This document shows positions 54,168 to 64,000 of a stretch of 64,000 bases of DNA, in pieces. Location: positions 22,152,650 to 22,216,649 of the forward strand of contig NC_134026.1 in NCBI RefSeq assembly GCF_964204645.1, given 5' to 3'. The DNA is from Tubulanus polymorphus. Taxonomy: Eukaryota > Nemertea > Palaeonemertea > Tubulaniformes > Tubulanidae. The number at the start of each line of letters is the position of its first letter. Position 1 is the stretch's first letter. The notes under the pieces were generated by a model, which had not been told where the DNA came from, made no database searches, and saw only the letters and a list, made by a program, of their open reading frames with translations. The position numbers and the translations under genes are program-made.

Positions 54168-57100
54168 ATGGCGGATCCGTTCGGTGAAAATTTGTTCAGC
54201 GTATTCGACGAGACGTCGACGCCTACCTCGTCGACGAAAGGCAACGAAAATACGTCAGAGAAAAAGGATGATCATAAGGATTCAGCCGAACCCAGTGAAA
54301 AGTAGGTTCATTGTTTGATAATTGCGTTGGAATTAATTATTTTCGTCGCACGTTTCATTTTGGTCGTTCGAACGTAGACAATTTTCAGAGCGATTGAAAT
54401 CCCTGCCGTGAACATCACTTTCAATCAAAGTATACGTTCTAAGTAATTCATAGAATAAACATATAAATTCATGGGTAAAGGGGTAAGGGGAAGGGTCTCT
54501 GTGGCAATACTTATTAGCCTAGTAGTTAGTAAGTAGATTACCAGATGAATGTGTGTGTAATGTCTATTTCAACCTGACTTGAGAGCATTCCAGCTCACTC
54601 AGTTTTGGTAGTACATACCTGATAAAGGTCTTAGTAAGACCAGAAAGGACTGGTTGCAAATGGATTAAAAAATGATGATTTAGGTCGACTGCTTGTCCTT
54701 TCTGGTCCCACTAAGACATTTATCAGGTATGTACTACCAAAAATGAGCGCGCTAGGCCACCCAGAATGCTCTCAAGTCAGGTTGAAATAGACATTAGGTA
54801 TTTAGTAATAACAGTATACTACAAAATAGTACTTTTAAGTAGCTAGATTTTATTTTTAGTAGTGTTCCTCTATGCACAGCGTCTTACTCTATATAAACAA
54901 AAAGGTGGAGATATTGTGACTCCATTCTTTAAGTCAGAATACCAGACCTTGTCTCTCACAGTCTTACAACCAAACAACCCTACAACTGTTGGGGGAACAA
55001 TAGCTAGATACTAGACTTCATTCTCCTATTATTCTTTTAATTTAAAAAACGTATTTTTGTTCATTTGATAGAGCTGCTGAGCTGGTTAAAAGTTTGATAA
55101 CAAAACGACCAGTACCCGATGATGAAAATCAAACTAACAAAAAATTAAAGAAAAATGATCCAGCAGATGAATTGAAGTAAGTGTTGGACGTAAATATAAA
55201 TACATGCGTTAAATATGAAATTATTTATTTTGGCTTAAATGAAAAAATTTTTCAGTCCGGAGATTTTGCCGAGGATCCAAGTGCACAAAGTCAATACGGT
55301 TGAATCTTGTGTGCACGAGGTCGCCATTCCACCGGACGATGAATTCGTGCCACTTCAACCACCTGCTTCGAAACCGGCGAAAGATTATCCGTTCATACTT
55401 GATCCGTTTCAAAAAGAATCGCTCCTCTGTCTGGAAAATAACCAATCGGTGCTGGTATCTGCTCACACATCTGCTGGAAAAACTGTTGTTGCTGAGTAAG
55501 TATTTTTCTAATTACATTAATATTCATTTGAATGATATTAACTTAATTCAAAATATTTCGCGGTTGAAGTATGATAATTTAGACTGTAGGCCTATATGTA
55601 ATTGAAATTCAGCGTAATGATATCTTTGGATAAGTCAGGTATAAGTGTAGTCACAATAGTACGCATCAGTTTCACTTATTTTCACCATACCCTAACCTTC
55701 ACACACAGAAGACAGATGCATTCACTACTGTTGCTAATACATGTATCTGACTTTGGTTGATACCTTCCATCTGCCTCCTGCCTTTTGACCCCTAGGTTGA
55801 GAGATTATGAGTGATTATTCCTTGACGTTCAGTCGTAACAGTTTGATTTCCTGAATATATCTACGGCGAAAAGATCTAAATGTTGACTGAACAAAATGGA
55901 TTATGGTTAATTTCAGGTACGCGATTGCAATGTCATTACGCGACAAACAGCGTGTTATTTACACTACACCAATCAAAGCTCTCAGCAATCAGAAATACCG
56001 AGAATTGTTCGAAGAATTCCAAGATGTTGGTTTAATGACCGGTGATGTGACCATCAATCCAACTGCCAGTTGTTTAGTCATGACTACTGAGGTACGAACT
56101 TCGAGAAAATAGAACTGATTGATTTATGCTTAGTTCTTAATATTTTGATTTGAAAAATCGAGACCTGAGCAGAACATCATTGAATCATTGAAACCAGAGC
56201 TTAAGAGATGTAATAGTCATTTCATTGTTTTCCAGAATTTGTCCTTCATTACTTCTCTTTGCTCCCCTGTTGCCTTGCATAGGCGTAGGTCATATTGTTT
56301 AAAAATGTTGAAATATTGTAGATTTTGCGGAGTATGTTGTATAGAGGATCTGAAATAATGAGAGAAGTGGCTTGGGTTGTGTTTGACGAGATTCATTACA
56401 TGAGAGATAAAGGTTGGTTAAAAGATAAGAACATTTGATCAATATACGTTTTAATGTAGTCATATTTAAGCTTCTTTTATCTGTGTGTGTTTCATGGAGA
56501 TATTGGCCGTTTAAAAACTGCTTTCATCTTTGCAGAACGTGGGGTTGTATGGGAAGAAACTATTATTTTACTGCCAGACAATGTACATTACGTGTTCTTA
56601 TCTGCTACGATTCCAAACGCTCGACAATTCGCGGAATGGATCTGTCATTTACATCATCAGGTACAATTGCCATTTTAGGTCTTTTCACTTGAGACATAAT
56701 TCGTGTTTCTTCAACGGGATGTCTATGTCACAAAAAGCTTGATTGTGATTTGTGGTTCGTCGATGTTTTGATTCTTCACATAAAACTTGTTAGGAGTTTA
56801 CCTAAGTAATTTACCCCCATTTTAACCCCTACGTGTTTTCATCAATTTCAAAATGAATGATTGTTTCTTGTTTATTTGTAGCCTTGTCATGTAGTGTATA
56901 CTGAATATCGACCGACGCCGCTTCAACATTACATATTCCCCGCCGGTGGAGATGGTATACATTTAGTCGTAGATGAAAACGTAAGTTAGATACCTTCATT
57001 CAACGAAATATTCGTTGTAAGAATTTGATTCATCGAAAAAGCGTAATGTACTGACATGGGATCTTATGAATGCGAGAAAGCAGTGATTGTAGGTGTTATC

Positions 57101-60100
57101 TTGCCAAGTGGGCAGATAATATCGTACTACACTGTAAACGCTTGTGGTCATGTCTGATACAAAAAAGTGCACAATTCAGGAATGTTTGCGCTGATACACG
57201 TGTATTGACAGAGAATGTGATGAAATTTAGGGTGATTTTCGAGAAGACAATTTTAACACGGCGATGCAAGTTCTCAAGGATACTGGTGATGCGGGAAAAG
57301 ATCAGAAAGGAAGAAAAGGTGGATTTAAAGGTTAGTTGAATTGTTACACAACATTTAAATTGCTGAATATAACTGGCGAGTCTATTCACTGATATATAGA
57401 GTCAATAAAATTTCAGGTGAAACGAATTGTTTCAAACTTGTTAAAATGATCAGCGAAAGAAACTTTCAACCAGTGATCGTGTTCAGCTTCAGTAAAAAGG
57501 ACTGCGAGGCGTACGCTTTACAGATGACGAAATTAGATTTTAATAGCGGTAAGTAATTAATCAATATATAAAGAATAATCAACTTTAGATATCAGTCACT
57601 TTGATGATGATAGATGTACAGTCGAACTGGCTTAATCCAGATTTTGGTCTTATCCGGAAAATAATTGCAGTCCATTTGTTCATTAATGTACAAGTAAATT
57701 ACTTTTTATCTGGATATCCCGTAAACCGGATGAATTTTGTTGGTTGCCAATGATCCGAATTAAGCGGATTCTACTGTAGTAACAAAGTAAACTTTTCTTT
57801 TTAATGAATTTGTTTTAGATAAAGAAAAATCACTAGTAGAAGAAGTGTTCAACAATGCCATTGATGCTTTATCCGATGAAGATAAGAAATTACCGCAGGT
57901 AATCAATAAATTGAGTTGTAGAGGAGAGCTGTGTTAACCCGGTGTCAAATCAGTAAAACATGAAAACAGATAGCACTTCATAGGTTAACCAGTTTTATCT
58001 AAGAATGATATGAATAGATGTGTTTGAATGGTTTTGATTTACTGTGATAGGTTGAAAATGTGCTGCCTCTATTGAAGAAAGGGGTCGGAATTCATCATTC
58101 CGGTTTGCTGCCGATCTTGAAAGAAACGATTGAAATTCTCTTTGCTGAAGGTCTAATAAAGGTACCAGTATCCAGTATTACTCTCCGATCTAATTGTTCT
58201 GGTTTCCCTGTGAATGAACTCAAAATCCTAATGCTGTTTTATATATTTCCAGGCACTTTTTGCTACAGAGACATTTGCGATGGGATTAAACATGCCCGCG
58301 AGGACAGTACTGTTCACCAGTGCTCGTAAATTCGACGGAAAAGACTTCAGATGGGTGAGTTTTCAGATGAATTGTAGTTTGATGTTGTTGCCATCATCGT
58401 CCTTGGCTGACATTTTATGTATGTCCAGGGGCTTCCCATAAAGAGCACTTAGCTGCAGAATTACTGTTATTTATTGTCCGTCACGATTTATGATGATGAA
58501 TTTTGAAACGTTGTAGGTGACTTCAGGAGAGTATATTCAGATGAGTGGTCGAGCTGGTCGACGTGGTATTGACGACCGGGGAATCGTTGTGTTGATGGTC
58601 GATGAAAAAATGACTCACGACGGCTGTAAACAAATCATTAAAGTAAGTTCTAAGATTATTAGTTAAATTCTTTTTTATGCTTTCGGATCATGTGTCTTAG
58701 CTTAACTCACCTTATTTTTGTCCATAGTCCTAATTACATGTACATACTAGTTGAAAATGTCAGAATAACTACCAAGATCAGACATGTGTCTTGGTTATAT
58801 AAAAAAAAACCCAGGCCCTTTCTACAGTTGTGAGTTATCGTTAGAATTCAGATGATTTCAGTGTCATAACTCTAAGTCAGATTTAACTCGGAACTGGATT
58901 CAGCTCTTCAGATCAGTATCCTCCAGCAAGTACCAAGTTTGCGGATGATTACTTTAAACAATATGTATAGATTAGATGTTTTGTTATTTTTTAGGGCCAG
59001 GCTGATCCCTTGAACAGTGCTTTCCATCTAACGTACAATATGGTGCTGAATTTGTTGCGAGTTGAAGAAATTAACCCTGAATACATGTTAGAACGTTCGT
59101 TTTATCAGTTTCAAAACTACGCTGCTATACCCGACATGTATGATAGTAAGTCATCTTTCAATTGAAGAAATTGAGTTGAATCACATCGGCTTAGTCGGTA
59201 ATGTATTTTGCTTGTGTTACAGAATTGAAGAAGTTAGAAGCTGAACATAATGCTATAGTATTAAAAAATGAAGATCAAGTGTCTTCTTACTACAAGATTA
59301 GGCAACAACTTGATAATCTCAGCAAAGAACTGCTCACTTATATTCAGAAACCGCAATACTTGTTACCGTTTCTTCAGCCGGGTCGTTTGGTCAAGGTACA
59401 TAATTATAATATATGTCTATCTATTTTGTATGAAGACGTAAAGAAATTTTTGATGATAATATTTCCAGTACTTTTCTGTATGTGCATGTGCATGCATGTT
59501 ACAACTGGCCGTGTTACTGTACTAATTTGTGTGATTTGCTTTAGGTCAAAAATGGAGAGGATGATTTTGACTGGGGAATCGTCATCAACTTCCAGAAAAA
59601 GGCGAATAAAAGCGATGTATGTATTGTTCATTTGTCAACAGAAATTCAACAGATTCCTTTATTATTATTCCTGTGAAAACCGTAAATCTGCGCTTTTCTA
59701 GCTGCCACGAGATACGGAACCTGTTTATATCGCCGAAGTGTTGCTGAATCTATCGAAAGACAGCGCCAACAGTAGAAGCGTTGCTAATATAAAACCTTGT
59801 CCAGCCGATGCTAAAGGTGAAATGGTCGTTATACCTATAATGACAACCTTAATCACAGCTATTAGTTCTATTCGACTTTACGTACCGCAAGATTTGAAAC
59901 CGTTAGACAACAGACAGAGTGTTCTGAAATCCATTCAGGTGTGTATGTCTTAATGAAAGCAATACCGGTATTCCTCAAGAAATTCATCTGCATTCCAAAG
60001 TTAAATGTACATTATTTACCATGTATTTGCATGCAATCCAAATAGTCAAATTTTTGCATACTCAGTATGTATCTTTTTGCTTTTTTAGGAAGTAAAAAAG

Positions 60101-62224
60101 CGATTCTTCAACAAACTGCCCGTGCTAGATCCAATAGAAGACATGGGTATCAAAGAGAAGTCAATGAAAGAGGTCATCAAGGTAAGGAAAGCGTGATATG
60201 GACGAGAAGATACACAATATCCGTGTATGATGATGACGAGAGAAATCCCACAATAACAAAGCCAAAATATTCGTACTCGCCAGATGATGGCTAACAGTTG
60301 ATAGCCGAAACATTGCTCCTCAAATGCAATCATTCTGATATAGAATTTTTCAATTTTGGCTTTGTTATTGTGGGATTTCTCTCGAAAGCGTGATATATCT
60401 TCTTTCTGTATGCAAATATCCTATATAATGATACTGTTATGCACGTATACCTGGAAAAATGGTTTCAGAAAATTGAAGCATTTGAGCACAGAATGTATTC
60501 ACATCCTCTTCACAATGATGAAAATTTAGAAGAATACTATAATCTCTATGACAAGAAAATGTTGGTGAGTAAAGTATCGAACGGTACTGCATATTTCTCC
60601 CTAAGTTTGAGCTGAATCAGGTCTCTAGAAGCCTAGTAAATTACTAATCTATAAAAGTGTTTTCTTCCAATTCCTTCTTTCGATACAGTTAATCAATAAA
60701 GTAAAAGCGGCCAAAGCTGACCTGAAGAAGAAACGTTCTCTGTTACAAATGGATGAATTGAAATGCCGAAAACGTGTTCTACGACGTATGGGTTACGCAA
60801 CTGCACAAGATGTTATTGAAATGAAGGGAAGAGTTGCTTGCGAAATCAGCAGGTATTCACTACTACCGAGTATCAAACCATTTTGATGCTCTAAACTTAT
60901 AGAGGGCTTGTTTGCCATTGATATATTTGAAAAACAACACAGCTCTGAGAAAAACAGACTCTACTGGTATTGATTCATGGGCGAATCAAAGGGGTGGTTT
61001 TGGGGATCTGGATCCCGGCCTTCTTATTGGGGTTGCCCTTTTTGTCAAGATGAAGATTTTTTGAAAACTTTTAAATTTGACTGTAATCCTCTCGGAAATT
61101 TTAACCTTTTGGATGTATTTCTTCAATGAAAACCGAAAGCCGAACCCCAATAGAGGCCTTTGACTTGGTTGCTTTATCCGAGAAATGCATTTTCTTTTCT
61201 TCTGGACCCTGGCCGGCCTTTAAATTTTCCTAGATCCGCCCATGTGATTGAAGCAATTATTTGTAACATGTCACTGATTCACTTTCAGTGTTGATGAATT
61301 GTTAGTGACGGAACTGTTATTTAACGGGGTGTTCAATGATTTGACTGCGCCTCAAATTGCAGCACTTCTCAGCACATTCCTGTTCCAGGAGAAAGCCACC
61401 ACCATTCCTAAACTCTCGGAAGAACTATCAGGACCTCTAAGGATAATGCAGGTATAATAATCCATACTATCATTAACATAAAACTTAATTCCAGAACTTG
61501 AAATTCATAAGTTATGAGTGCTTATTGATCTTTGATAACAATAAGAAGCTTAAGTAAGATCTGTCCCTGGAGGAATTGGATCATTGTCCTGCTTTTACCT
61601 AAACAGTGCTACATTAAAGCTACAATAAATGATATTCATTTCTTGAATGTTCCAAGTACCATAGATGTTTTCAACTTCTGCAGGACACCGCAAGAAGAAT
61701 AGCGCGAGTAAGTCGTGAGGCTAAACTGGAAGTAGATGAAGAAACATACGTTGAATCATTCAAACCTCATATGATGGACGTAGTACACGCTTGGTGCAAT
61801 GGATGTTCGTTCGCCCAAATCTGTAAAATGACCACTGTGTTTGAGGGTACGTACCAAACATTTATCCCTGATCTGAAGAATGCATCAAGTTTGAAAATTT
61901 TAAGTAGCTTATTTTGAGTGCCTTAAAATTTTTCCTGATTTGGATTATGTATATGATGAAATTTATCTTGCTTATTTCCAGGAAGTATTATTCGTTGCAT
62001 GCGCAGGTTGGAAGAAACTCTTCGACAAATGGTACAGGCATCGAAGGCAATCGGCAACACGGATTTAGAAAACAAATTCTCTGAGGGTAAATACATTTCA
62101 ATCAGTTTTGTCATGCAACCAATTTCAACTGTCTAGTCGTAACTTGTGAATTTCATATTTTCAATTTTCAGGTATAACAAAAATGAAGCGAGATATCGTG
62201 TTTGCTGCGAGTTTATATCTGTAG
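54168..62224 (+). CDS. MTREX: Exosome RNA helicase MTR4, complete, 24 exons
   Basis: Ski2-like ATP-dependent RNA helicase that feeds RNA to the nuclear exosome (TRAMP, NEXT and PAXT complexes). Exons: 54168-54301, 55072-55176, 55256-55495, 55917-56091, 56322-56412, 56536-56660, 56882-56980, 57231-57330, 57417-57548, 57819-57898, 58051-58161, 58253-58354, 58517-58642, 58995-59145, 59223-59395, 59545-59616, 59702-59938, 60089-60181, 60469-60564, 60689-60852, 61289-61451, 61684-61846, 61982-62086, 62172-62224. Total 3,090 bp, 1,029 residues; all phases close (human about 1,042). Starts [15 protein letters not shown] as in orthologues. Motifs: Walker [10 protein letters not shown] (148-156), DEIH box (240-243), LSATIPN, and [10 protein letters not shown]. 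The arch/KOW insert includes [20 protein letters not shown], and the C-terminus is [18 protein letters not shown] at 62450-62455. Several introns carry foldback elements. Confidence 0.98.
54559..54795. mobile_element. Foldback element in MTREX intron 1
   Basis: Left arm AATGTCTATTTCAACCTGAC, then TTGAGAGCATTC; right arm GAATGCTCTCAA, then GTCAGGTTGAAATAGACATT. Inner inverted matches include TTTTGGTAGTACATACCTGA and CCAGAAAGGAC / GTCCTTTCTGG. About 237 bp, probably a MITE. Confidence 0.85.
57617..57778. mobile_element. pogo/Tigger-like MITE in MTREX intron 9
   Basis: Ends TACAGTCGAACTGGCTTAAT and ATTAAGCGGATTCTACTGTA are imperfect inverted repeats, with TA at each outer boundary as expected for TA-target Tc1/mariner/pogo elements. 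Internal ATCCGGA and CCGGAT segments recall pogo-type termini. No coding capacity. Confidence 0.65.
60188..60397. mobile_element. Foldback element, GAGAAATCCCACAA family, copy 2
   Basis: Inverted ends CGAGAGAAATCCCACAATAA (60237 on) and TTATTGTGGGATTTCTCTCG (to 60384) extend over about 27 bp. The direct repeat AAAGCGTGATAT occurs on both sides (60188-60199 and 60386-60397), consistent with a target-site duplication. It carries CAGATGATGGCTAACAG...TAGCCGAAAC like copy 1. Located in MTREX intron 18. Confidence 0.75.
60975..61248. mobile_element. Repeat element ending TAGATCCGCCCATG in MTREX intron 20
   Basis: Begins ATTCATGGGCGAATCAAAGG and ends CCTAGATCCGCCCATGTGAT, imperfect inverted repeats. 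Internal CCCGGCCTTCTTATTGGGGT and CCGAACCCCAATAGAGGCC are also inverted relative to each other. A related end occurs at 44860-44873. No coding capacity. Confidence 0.6.
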
Positions 62225-62459
62225 TTTCCGTTGTTAATGTTGATCTCGTTAGAAGTCAAGTTTGCGCAGTTTAAGATTCTTTCTAGCTTAGAGGAATCTA
62301 TGATCATAAAAATGTTCGCTTGAAACCTTGAATCACGGACACTGGTAATCAATCACCAAATGAAAATTTCGGAACTTTCATTATGGATCATTGTTTTAAA
62401 TGGCTACTGTAAAAAATCTTGCATTTATCTTTTGTAACTTTAATGTGTAAATAAAAAGT

Positions 62460-63245
62460 TTATGATATTCAAAATAGATTAGAGCGTAGTTGTTTACTAT
62501 GTTTTTCGTTAGTTTGATTAAATCCCACTAGCAAAGAAAATACTCATTTTTGTGGAACTCTGTCCAATGATTTCATTCACTCGACTCGTTTTCAAAAGAG
62601 TAGGTATCGAGACAAAAACCGCTTCATAACAACTCCCCGGAGCTCCGTCCTCATACTGTGCTGCACTAGATATTGTCGGAGTTACCCTTATGAGCGTGAA
62701 CAGTTTTGAAACATTCCTTAGCAGCCCGTGGAGACGCGTACAACTGTCAATCCCAGTCTGCTTTTTATGCTGGGTTACTCTGTCACTATGTGAGTAACCA
62801 GCTAAAACCAAACCAAACCCTCTCAGAATCCTTCAAAGTTTTGTAATGAAAAACAAAAAGTTACTTAATCCATCATGATAACTTAACCATCATTCATTAT
62901 TTCAATTCATCGAAATTAAATCAATAAATTGCTCCTCTATCTACTCAACATATGCCGCTACTACTTCTCTTGGTCTATTACCTAAATTCAGCCGTTTCTT
63001 CAACCCGTAACAACGACTGGAATTCAGACTACTACTACTCTCTACTACTCCTGGCATATTTTTGTCGGATAATAATACAAGTTTATCAAGACCAATCATC
63101 ATGGCAATCCAATATATGACGTGTCAATGAAAACAGATCACAGATAAACTTTATTAGGCTACTTTACTAAAGATATTGGAAATGTCAACTATCAAACAAT
63201 AATGCTGCTTTTTTCATTTCAGAATAAATCTATGAATTATTGTAT
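62460..63245. other. Intergenic spacer between MTREX and the TLCD4-like gene
   Basis: No gene recognised. A 97-codon open frame on the minus strand (62518-62811) has no recognisable domain. The acceptor TTTCAG near 63223 probably splices a noncoding 5' exon to the TLCD4-like coding start. Confidence 0.4.
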
Positions 63246-63695
63246 ATGAGTCGTGCTGCTGCCAAAATGGAATTGAATGATGCTCAGCCTCAAAGGTTGC
63301 AGATGGATGAAGTTAACTACTGGCATTACTGTCTATATAGCGTAGTTGGATTTATATGCATTTATTATGTCCTCAGTCCGTGTATCTCGGGCATCATTTG
63401 TCCTGGCTATAAAGTTCTCAGCGTTTCCAAAAAAGTTGACTGGAATGCAAGGTTAGTACTTTGTACGAAGGCAGGCCTACTTTCATTAAATGGGTACAAT
63501 AATGAAGGTCTATTATTATGATTGAAGAAGTGTTACAATGAGTAGGCCTAATGATCTTGGATGAAAAACCAAATTTCAAAGTTCTATTTTCAAAATTATT
63601 TTCAGGGTCATGTCAACTGCGCACGCAATCTTCGTAAGTTTTGGCTGCGTCTATGCATTTGCCGTTGATAGAGAATTGTCGGAAAATATACTGAG
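63246..63695 (+). CDS. TLCD4: TLC-domain membrane protein, TLCD4/TMEM56-like, first two coding exons
   Basis: Coding exons 63246-63451 and 63606-63695 join in frame (phase 2), and the second ends in phase 2 at a GTTAGT donor, so the gene continues past the window. The start ATG 63246 gives MSRAAAKMELNDAQ. A hydrophobic helix follows at about residues 29-50. Next comes CPGYKVLSVSKKVDWNARVM, then STAHAIFVSFGCVYAF. This matches the TLCD4 pattern of a first membrane helix followed by SPGF..LS.KKK.EWNSR and a second helix entering the TLC (TRAM/LAG1/CLN8) domain. Family members sit in endomembranes and influence lipid handling (family knowledge). The symbol is by similarity; closely related TLCD paralogues cannot be excluded from 98 residues. 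Confidence 0.82.
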
Positions 63696-64000
63696 GTTAG
63701 TATCGAGTTAATTTAGCTGCACATTCATATTTCTTTTTTGGAGGAAATTATTATTCACGATCCTGACAAGAACATTAGCACGTTACAGTTAATAATTTCT
63801 TTAACATGAGAGTTTTTTATTGAGGTTGCACAATTTGAAATCACTGACATAAAAGTCTTCCTTTCATATCGCTGGTTAGGATAAGCTGAGTTTGTATACA
63901 ATTTTTGTGTTAATTGCGGTGTCATAATAATCCTTTTATTCACCTTTTTAAGAAACTAGACACGCTTTTCGGAAATTGTCTCTAATACTGCTCACTACAA

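Noticed and set aside
62518-62811. 97-codon open frame on the minus strand between MTREX and the TLCD4-like gene
   Set aside because: No recognisable domain, no splice or promoter support; may be part of a dispersed repeat.

Overview
This is a stretch of an intron-rich animal nuclear genome. Introns are compact with GT..AG ends and AATAAA signals, and base composition is AT-rich. Gene content (KNTC1/ROD, MTREX/MTR4, CACTIN, UBE2U, a TLC-domain gene of TLCD4 type, actins, FAM89/LURAP1-like adaptors) is metazoan. Abundant short palindromic repeats and tRNA-derived elements suggest a marine invertebrate, perhaps a lophotrochozoan such as a mollusc. The species cannot be fixed from sequence alone.

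Layout. 1-1704 (-): 5' part of UBE2U, running off the left edge. 2947-7050 (+): FAM89/LURAP1-like gene A with a TATA box and two coding exons. 8022-10029 (-): four-exon gene for an atypical protein kinase of about 504 residues, head-to-head across about 700 bp with KNTC1. 10730-27063 (+): complete KNTC1; I placed 57 exons that join in frame to about 2,216 codons, close to the length of human KNTC1. 27.2-40.0 kb: repeat-rich gene desert with hairpin elements, an inverted pair of tRNA-like SINE fragments, minisatellites, and at 35.5-38.5 kb an array of exon-like modules with no shared reading frame that ends in a poly(A) signal. 40.06-42.36 kb and 44.43-46.53 kb (-): two seven-exon actin paralogues. 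The first is divergent but open; the second is near-canonical but has an in-frame TAA. 48.39-49.02 kb (+): FAM89/LURAP1-like gene B, a paralogue of gene A with the same intron position. 49.37-51.38 kb: transposon-like unit bounded by GC-rich inverted repeats with NotI-type sites, holding a PHD-like zinc-finger fragment. 51.49-53.73 kb (+): intronless CACTIN. 54.17-62.22 kb (+): complete MTREX in 24 exons, about 1,029 residues. 63.25 kb to the end (+): first two coding exons of a TLCD4-like membrane protein.

The genes do not form one pathway. KNTC1 acts at the kinetochore checkpoint, CACTIN in the spliceosome, MTREX with the nuclear RNA exosome and UBE2U in ubiquitin transfer. CACTIN and MTREX are adjacent on the same strand and both act in nuclear RNA metabolism, but nothing here shows co-regulation. 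The parts least explained by known families are the exon-like array at 35.5-38.5 kb, the GC-rich inverted-repeat element, a dispersed element with a hammerhead-like core motif, and a four-copy intronic tandem repeat carrying CTCF-like motifs.
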